Shown: piece by piece, positions 1-3,454 of the stretch
How the letters are laid out: the number at the start of each line of letters is the position of its first letter
How positions within the stretch are numbered: the first letter of the stretch is position 1
DNA from: Bifidobacterium breve
GTDB lineage: Bacteria; Actinomycetota; Actinomycetes; Mycobacteriales; Mycobacteriaceae
Assembly (NCBI GenBank): GCA_945882475.1
Contig: CAMCWJ010000198.1
Location: forward strand, 1 to 5,702
DNA length: 5,702 bases
Direction of reading: 5' to 3'
The notes under the pieces: model-generated
Seen by the model: only the letters and a program-made list of their open reading frames with translations
The model's database searches: none
Told to the model about the DNA's origin: nothing
Translations under genes and position numbers: made by a program

Positions 1-128
1 CCGCACAGGGTTGAAATGCCCTGAGAACCGAACTATCCGAAGAGGCCGGGCGAGCCGAAAAGGGTTCAGCCCAGTAGGGATACCGATCGGAAACGCCCGA
101 ACGGGTAACCGATTGCCCACCTAAAGGT

Positions 129-156
129 AATGGCCCCTCCGCGCGGAGGGGCCATT
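129..156 (-). terminator. Perfect palindromic stem-loop after the porin-like gene
   Basis: This is a 28-bp perfect palindrome: each half is AATGGCCCCTCCGC and the second half is its exact reverse complement. It begins 11 nt past the stop of the minus-strand gene. Read on the minus strand, the stem would be GC-rich and is followed by a short T-containing stretch (ATTACCTTT), so it looks like an intrinsic terminator with a weak U-tract, which is common in mycobacteria. Because it is symmetric it could also stop transcription arriving on the plus strand from the left. The palindrome is seen directly; the terminator role is inferred. Confidence 0.7.
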
Positions 157-167
157 CCGATGTCCGA

Positions 168-1295
168 TCAGTTGTCGGCGTCGGCTGCCTTTCGCGAAGC
201 CCGGTGCTTCGTCGGCTTTTCAGTCTGCGACGCACCGGCCCGCACGGAAGGAGTGGTGTTCTCCTCGACGGCGGCGGCGCTGCCGTCGCCGGTGGCGGGC
301 TGGGCCGCAGGTGCAGCGACGGCAGCCGCCGAACGGACCACAGCCGCCGAGCGCCCGGCCTTCTTCGCCGCCGCCGGTGCCGCCACCGAGGCCAACGGCA
401 CCGGGAACGTGGAGCCCAGAGCGTTGGCGATCTGCAGGTTCGACTGCTCTGCCCACATCCGGAAGCTCGGGACGGCGTATCCGTTCGGGTTGCCCAGCGG
501 ACCCAGGCCGGGGCCGATCGTCACCGCTTCGATGGTGCCGGGCAGGCTTGAGGCCACCGTGCCGTCGGCGCCGACCGGGCCGAGCAGTCCGTCGACGACG
601 ACGTTCCAGGCGGTTTCGAGGTCCAGTGTGGACAGCGCGCCGACGGTCTGCGTGCCGATGTTGACTACGGCGTCGAACACCGCAGTGAGCGATCCGACGG
701 TCGTGGTGACCAGCCCCCCCACGATGCGCGGGACGGCGGCGATCACGTTGGTGATGTTGGTGATCACACTGGAGAGCACTGCGACGCCGGCCGCGAGGGC
801 GGTGCCGCCTGCGTTCTGCAACGGCACCAGGGTCGCATTGCTCAGCGTGGCGAGCGCGCCGGAGAAATCACCGCCGATCGCCTGCTGGGTGGCGGTGACC
901 ACGGCGCCCGGAAGATTCCACACGGCCTCGCTCAGGATGGTGGTCACCTCGGTGAGCGCGGCGACGGAGCCACCGATGTAGGCCGCACCGTTGAAGCCCA
1001 CCTGGCTGATGACCGGCAGGGCGTTGTAGATGAATTCCGGGAGCAGGCCCTGGTAGGGCTCCCATTCGTAGTCTCCGTACAGGTCGGTGCCGTTGAAGAT
1101 GTCGTTGTTGATCAACGCCACCGTGGCGGCGAGTTCGGTGAGGGGGCTGTCGAGGCCGGTCAAAGACACCTGGGCGGCCGACGGGACGGCGATCGACGGC
1201 ACGCTCACCGCAGGGGTGAGCGGCGTCATGGCGATGGCCCCGGCGCCGACCACCGCGGCTGTGCCCGCAGTCATCGTACGAAGTGAGATATGCAT
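168..1295 (-). CDS. gjpA: GjpA-like outer membrane porin-family protein, exported
   Basis: This 375-residue protein resembles the mycobacterial family annotated as outer membrane porin GjpA, named after a channel protein of Gordonia jacobaea. Its probable place is the cell envelope, where GjpA-type proteins are thought to form channels; channel activity here is by family only. Residues 1-41 form a Sec-type signal: short N-terminus with Arg6, hydrophobic Ala/Gly/Val core, possible cut near PSAA|Q or slightly earlier. Residues 43-304 are the family core, with DSPLTELAATVALINNDIFNGTD early, then repeated Ala/Val/Thr-rich amphipathic stretches and a late VPSFRMWAEQSNLQIANALG segment. Residues 305-375 are a low-complexity Ala-rich tail ending in a basic patch (KHRASRK). 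There is no cysteine. The ATG at 1295 is chosen because GGAGGA lies 6 nt upstream. The gene is divergent from the protease gene, and a palindromic terminator follows the stop. A G7 tract lies inside the coding sequence (714-720). It could instead be an envelope protein without pore function. Confidence 0.75.
   Translation of the reverse strand: MHISLRTMTAGTAAVVGAGAIAMTPLTPAVSVPSIAVPSAAQVSLTGLDSPLTELAATVALINNDIFNGTDLYGDYEWEPYQGLLPEFIYNALPVISQVGFNGAAYIGGSVAALTEVTTILSEAVWNLPGAVVTATQQAIGGDFSGALATLSNATLVPLQNAGGTALAAGVAVLSSVITNITNVIAAVPRIVGGLVTTTVGSLTAVFDAVVNIGTQTVGALSTLDLETAWNVVVDGLLGPVGADGTVASSLPGTIEAVTIGPGLGPLGNPNGYAVPSFRMWAEQSNLQIANALGSTFPVPLASVAAPAAAKKAGRSAAVVRSAAAVAAPAAQPATGDGSAAAVEENTTPSVRAGASQTEKPTKHRASRKAADADN
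714..720 (-). repeat. G7 homopolymer inside the porin-like gene
   Basis: Seven C on the plus strand, read as G7 in the coding strand within the Val-Gly-Gly-Leu stretch of the core. A one-base slip would shift the frame about midway through the protein. Mycobacteria lack the classic MutS/MutL repair, so such tracts can be mutable; whether this one varies is unknown. Confidence 0.75.
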
Positions 1296-1301
1296 GTGAA
1301 G

Positions 1302-1307
1302 TCCTCC
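1302..1307 (-). promoter_or_regulatory. Ribosome binding site of the porin-like gene
   Basis: The minus strand reads GGAGGA here, a near-ideal Shine-Dalgarno sequence, 6 nt before the ATG at 1295. It fixes the start and argues against other in-frame starts. Confidence 0.8.
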
Positions 1308-1332
1308 GAAAACCAGTAGGGGCGTTTGCCAG

Positions 1333-1338
1333 AGCGTA
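1333..1338 (-). promoter_or_regulatory. Candidate -10 element for the porin-like gene
   Basis: On the minus strand this is TACGCT, which fits the mycobacterial TANNNT -10 pattern. It would give a leader of about 30 nt that contains the ribosome binding site. No convincing -35 lies at the usual distance (a G/C run sits there; TTGTCG is 22 nt upstream), so the call is weak. Confidence 0.3.
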
Positions 1339-1353
1339 GCCAGGAACTTTGCT

Positions 1354-1360
1354 GGGGGGG
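1354..1360 (+). repeat. G7 homopolymer upstream of the porin-like gene
   Basis: Seven G lie about 15 nt upstream of the candidate -10 (1333-1338) of the minus-strand gene, so length changes would alter promoter spacing. The tract can also pair imperfectly with the C5 run at 1378-1382. No function is shown by sequence alone. Confidence 0.6.
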
Positions 1361-1397
1361 CGACAAGACACGGATTTCCCCCGGCTAATCCAGAAGA

Positions 1398-1459
1398 TGT
1401 CTACCACGGCGTCGCGGTGACCTCGGACAATGGGGAAGGGTGCGATTCTGTGGTAGACA
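1398..1459. promoter_or_regulatory. 10-bp inverted repeat, candidate operator of the divergent genes
   Basis: TGTCTACCAC at 1398-1407 is the exact reverse complement of GTGGTAGACA at 1450-1459, with 42 bp between them. Each divergent gene therefore has GTGGTAGACA upstream in its own reading direction. The right arm overlaps the place where a -35 would sit for the -10-like TAAGGT at 1472. The left arm is about 100 bp upstream of the porin-like start. The spacing from arm centre to arm centre is 52 bp, about five helical turns, which would suit looping or two bound dimers. I do not recognise the motif as the site of a known mycobacterial regulator. The repeat is seen directly; the operator role is inferred. 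Confidence 0.45.
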
Positions 1460-1471
1460 CTCAGGAAACGT

Positions 1472-1477
1472 TAAGGT
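1472..1477 (+). promoter_or_regulatory. Candidate -10 element for the aspartic protease gene
   Basis: TAAGGT matches TANNNT and would give a leader of roughly 38 nt before the GTG at 1522. The -35 position (about 1449-1454) reads TGTGGT, a poor match to TTGACA, and coincides with the right arm of the inverted repeat. This would suit a promoter that needs, or is blocked by, a regulator. Confidence 0.35.
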
Positions 1478-1507
1478 GCCGAAGTTCTGGTGCCTGGCGC
1501 CTGATCC

Positions 1508-1513
1508 GAGAGG
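1508..1513 (+). promoter_or_regulatory. Ribosome binding site deciding the GTG start at 1522
   Basis: GAGAGG stands 8 nt before the GTG at 1522. The same frame is open upstream to a GTG at 1417, but that start has no comparable site, would place 35 polar residues including the only two cysteines in front of the signal peptide, and would overlap the inverted repeat. Confidence 0.7.
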
Positions 1514-1521
1514 TTCACGCC

Positions 1522-3315
1522 GTGTCTCACACACCTGTCAACCGCGCCAACGCCCGTCGGCCCTATGCCTGGCTGGGTGCCGGAGCGGTGACACTGGGCC
1601 TGGGCGCGGCGATGGTCGGCGGCACCGCGGTCGCCTTTGCTGACCCCGGCACCGATCAGGCGAACCCGACGGGCACCCAGACGGCCCAGACGGCGGAATC
1701 CCCGGCCAAGAAGGCGACCTCGCGGGCGTCGCGGGGCGCGGCTCCGGATGGCTCCGGCACCCACTCGGCCCGATCGCCGCGGCGGGGGCAGGCGGCCGCC
1801 GTCGATCGCGGCGAAATCGTCGCGCCCGACGAGACGGCCGCGTCCACCGAAACCGTCGCCGAAGCACCGACTCCGCTCGCCGCTCTCACGTCACCGCGGG
1901 CGGCGGCCTCGATCGCCCCGTCGACAGCGGCCCGCAAGCGCCCGGTTGCCACCGCTGCAGTCGCATCCGCGGCGCTCGCATCCGCGGCGGCCTCGGTGCC
2001 CGCTGCAGCCGCCGACCCGTCCTACAACATGGACTCCTACCTGCCCGCCGAGCCGATCGTGCCGGGCGCCAGCGTCAACCTCGCGCAGTTGCAGATCTCG
2101 CAGGCGCAGGTGGCACTGGAGGCTCAGACGTGGGGGTCGGGCAACATCGGGGCCGGCGTGGCCTCGATCGCGCCGCAACTGTTCCTCGCGCAGGCCTCGT
2201 GGGCGCTGACGGCCTGGGAGCAGAACATGCCGGGTGCGTCGCAGGCCATCGCGAACACCGTCAACGTCCCGATCATTCATCAGCTGACCCAGGTCAACCT
2301 GGTGGTCACCATGACGCTGCCAACCCTGGCGCAGGCAGGCCTGACGGGTGCGGCGCTGCTGCTGCCGCTGGTGAATCTGCTCGGCGCCTCGACGGCCACC
2401 ACCCAGGCACTGGTCGGTCAGGCCCGCAGCAACGGGCAGGTATACGCGGTGATTCCGGTCCAGATGAAAGCGGTCACCGAACCGGTGGTGAGCTTGTCGA
2501 TCAACGGCGGGCGCCGAACCCCCATTCTGGTCGACACCGGATCCTCGGGCCTGTTGGTGACCAGCGACTCGGTGGATATGACGAATCTGGGTGCCCCAGT
2601 GGGGACCGGCGATGTCATCTTCAGCGGGGACCTCAATCAGACGTTCCATTACACGACCTATCGGACGACGGTCGACTTCGGCGGCGGGGTGGTGACCGCA
2701 CCCACCGAGGTGAACATCGTCGATGACACCTGGACAGACCCGGATACCGGCGTTGTCTACTACGACGCCGCTGCGTTCCGGGATTTCCTGGAACCCGCGG
2801 GCGTCGTCGGCATCCTCGGGGCCGGGGCGAATACCTACGGCCCGGGGCCGAGTGTCCCGATGACCGCTCTGCCGGGCGAACTCGGCGACGGGTTCCTGCT
2901 GAACCAGAGCCTGTTCTTCGGATTGGGTGGCGTGATGATCCTCGGGCCCAACCCGCTGCCGAACCGGGTGGTGGTGCCCGGCGCGCCGGACGCCTACGTC
3001 CAGGTGTCGGTCAACGACGGGCCCAAACAGGATGTTGACGCGATCATCGACTCCGGCGGTGTGTACGGAACCCTGCCGGAATATCTGATCGGGGGCGCAT
3101 CGTCGGTTCCGGCCGGCACCAGGATTTCGGTGTACACCGCCGACGGCCAGACACTGCTGTACTCCTACACCGTTGTCGGCGGATACGCCGCGCCGACGGT
3201 AGTCCCCGACGATTTCCTGATGAACACCGGATACATCCCGTTCCAACAGGGACCGATCTACATCGACTACAGCTATCCGGGCCGCATTGGCTCGACGAAC
3301 TTCGTCTACGCGTAG
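1522..3315 (+). CDS. PecA-like aspartic protease, Sec-type exported, no PE domain
   Basis: Predicted 597-residue secreted or surface aspartic protease. Residues 1-40 are a long signal peptide: basic start with ARRPYAW at 11-17, Gly/Ala-rich core, cut after AFA at 40. Residues 41-167 are disordered Ala/Pro/Thr/Arg-rich linker. Residues 168-305 look helical, rich in Gln/Ala/Leu (for example LAQLQISQAQVAL), and match nothing I can name. From about 307 the catalytic domain begins: Asp338 in DTGSSG (338-343) and Asp510 in DSGG (510-513), each preceded by hydrophobic strands (PILV, DAII). They are 172 residues apart, close to the pepsin layout, so both lobes seem present. PecA of M. marinum and PE_PGRS16/35 of M. 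tuberculosis carry such a domain behind a PE domain and cleave PE proteins at the cell surface. Here there is no PE domain or YxxxD/E-type export signal, so type VII export is unlikely. The protein has no cysteine. The substrate is unknown. The gene is divergent from the porin-like gene. The protease call is strong; a PE-processing role is doubtful. Confidence 0.85.
   Translation: MSHTPVNRANARRPYAWLGAGAVTLGLGAAMVGGTAVAFADPGTDQANPTGTQTAQTAESPAKKATSRASRGAAPDGSGTHSARSPRRGQAAAVDRGEIVAPDETAASTETVAEAPTPLAALTSPRAAASIAPSTAARKRPVATAAVASAALASAAASVPAAAADPSYNMDSYLPAEPIVPGASVNLAQLQISQAQVALEAQTWGSGNIGAGVASIAPQLFLAQASWALTAWEQNMPGASQAIANTVNVPIIHQLTQVNLVVTMTLPTLAQAGLTGAALLLPLVNLLGASTATTQALVGQARSNGQVYAVIPVQMKAVTEPVVSLSINGGRRTPILVDTGSSGLLVTSDSVDMTNLGAPVGTGDVIFSGDLNQTFHYTTYRTTVDFGGGVVTAPTEVNIVDDTWTDPDTGVVYYDAAAFRDFLEPAGVVGILGAGANTYGPGPSVPMTALPGELGDGFLLNQSLFFGLGGVMILGPNPLPNRVVVPGAPDAYVQVSVNDGPKQDVDAIIDSGGVYGTLPEYLIGGASSVPAGTRISVYTADGQTLLYSYTVVGGYAAPTVVPDDFLMNTGYIPFQQGPIYIDYSYPGRIGSTNFVYA
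1961..1989 (+). repeat. In-frame 15-bp tandem repeat in the Ala-rich linker
   Basis: TCGCATCCGCGGCG occurs at 1961-1974 and again at 1976-1989, a period of 15 bp (five codons). It encodes two copies of an Ala-Ser-Ala-Ala unit in the protease linker. Copy-number change would keep the frame and only alter linker length. Confidence 0.8.
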
Positions 3316-3317
3316 AG

Positions 3318-3383
3318 CGCCCGACGCCCGTTTGCTGGACAGGATGGGCCGTCGGTCGGGCGGCATGTCGTCGACCCTTTTCT
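3318..3383 (+). terminator. Stem-loop plus T-run after the protease gene
   Basis: CGCCCGAC at 3318-3325 pairs exactly with GTCGGGCG at 3355-3362, and GCCC at 3326-3329 can extend the stem with GGGC at 3346-3349 across a 5-nt bulge. A TTTTCT run follows at 3378-3383, 15 nt after the stem, farther than in a classic intrinsic terminator. It starts 3 nt past the stop, so a termination or 3'-end role is reasonable but not certain. Confidence 0.45.
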
Positions 3384-3392
3384 GAAAATAGC

Positions 3393-3420
3393 CTTAACGT
3401 GTCCCCGGCGGGGCTAGTCT
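3393..3420 (+). promoter_or_regulatory. Candidate promoter of the hydrolase gene
   Basis: TAGTCT at 3415-3420 fits the TANNNT -10 pattern, and CTTAAC at 3393-3398 stands 16 nt upstream as a weak -35. A small hairpin (CCCC-GGC-GGGG, 3403-3413) lies in the spacer. The start site would fall near 3427, giving a leader of about 28 nt with the Shine-Dalgarno sequence inside it. With the stem-loop upstream this suggests transcription separate from the protease gene. Confidence 0.4.
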
Positions 3421-3442
3421 CCGCTCAGGTAGTGGCTAATTC

Positions 3443-3448
3443 AGGAGG
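3443..3448 (+). promoter_or_regulatory. Strong ribosome binding site of the hydrolase gene
   Basis: AGGAGG is a full consensus Shine-Dalgarno sequence, 6 nt before the ATG at 3455. It fixes the start of the third gene and suggests efficient translation. Confidence 0.9.
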
Positions 3449-3454
3449 TTCACC

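Noticed and set aside
57..75. GGGTTCAGCCC resembling a tRNA T-arm
   Set aside because: The flanks do not pair as a T-stem and no acceptor, anticodon or D-arm can be found around it.
2..124. Short plus-strand open frame at the left edge ending in TAA at 122
   Set aside because: About 40 Arg/Gly-rich codons with no recognisable feature; could be the end of an upstream gene, but nothing in it supports coding.
130..981. Plus-strand open frame of 283 codons antisense to the porin-like gene
   Set aside because: Its ATG lies inside the terminator palindrome with no ribosome binding site, and its composition is that of an antisense shadow; the opposite strand has a recognisable family, signal peptide and Shine-Dalgarno sequence.
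1398..1459. TAGACA ends of the inverted repeat as -35 boxes (5 of 6 to TTGACA)
   Set aside because: No TANNNT element lies 16-19 nt downstream in either direction, so an operator reading is preferred.
1417..1521. N-terminal extension of the protease from GTG 1417
   Set aside because: No ribosome binding site; it would bury the signal peptide behind 35 polar residues and overlap the inverted repeat. GTG 1522 with GAGAGG is better.
1891..3366. Minus-strand open frame of 491 codons antisense to the protease gene
   Set aside because: Arg/Gly/His-rich translation with no domain or signal, usual for antisense frames in high-GC DNA; the plus strand carries both catalytic motifs.
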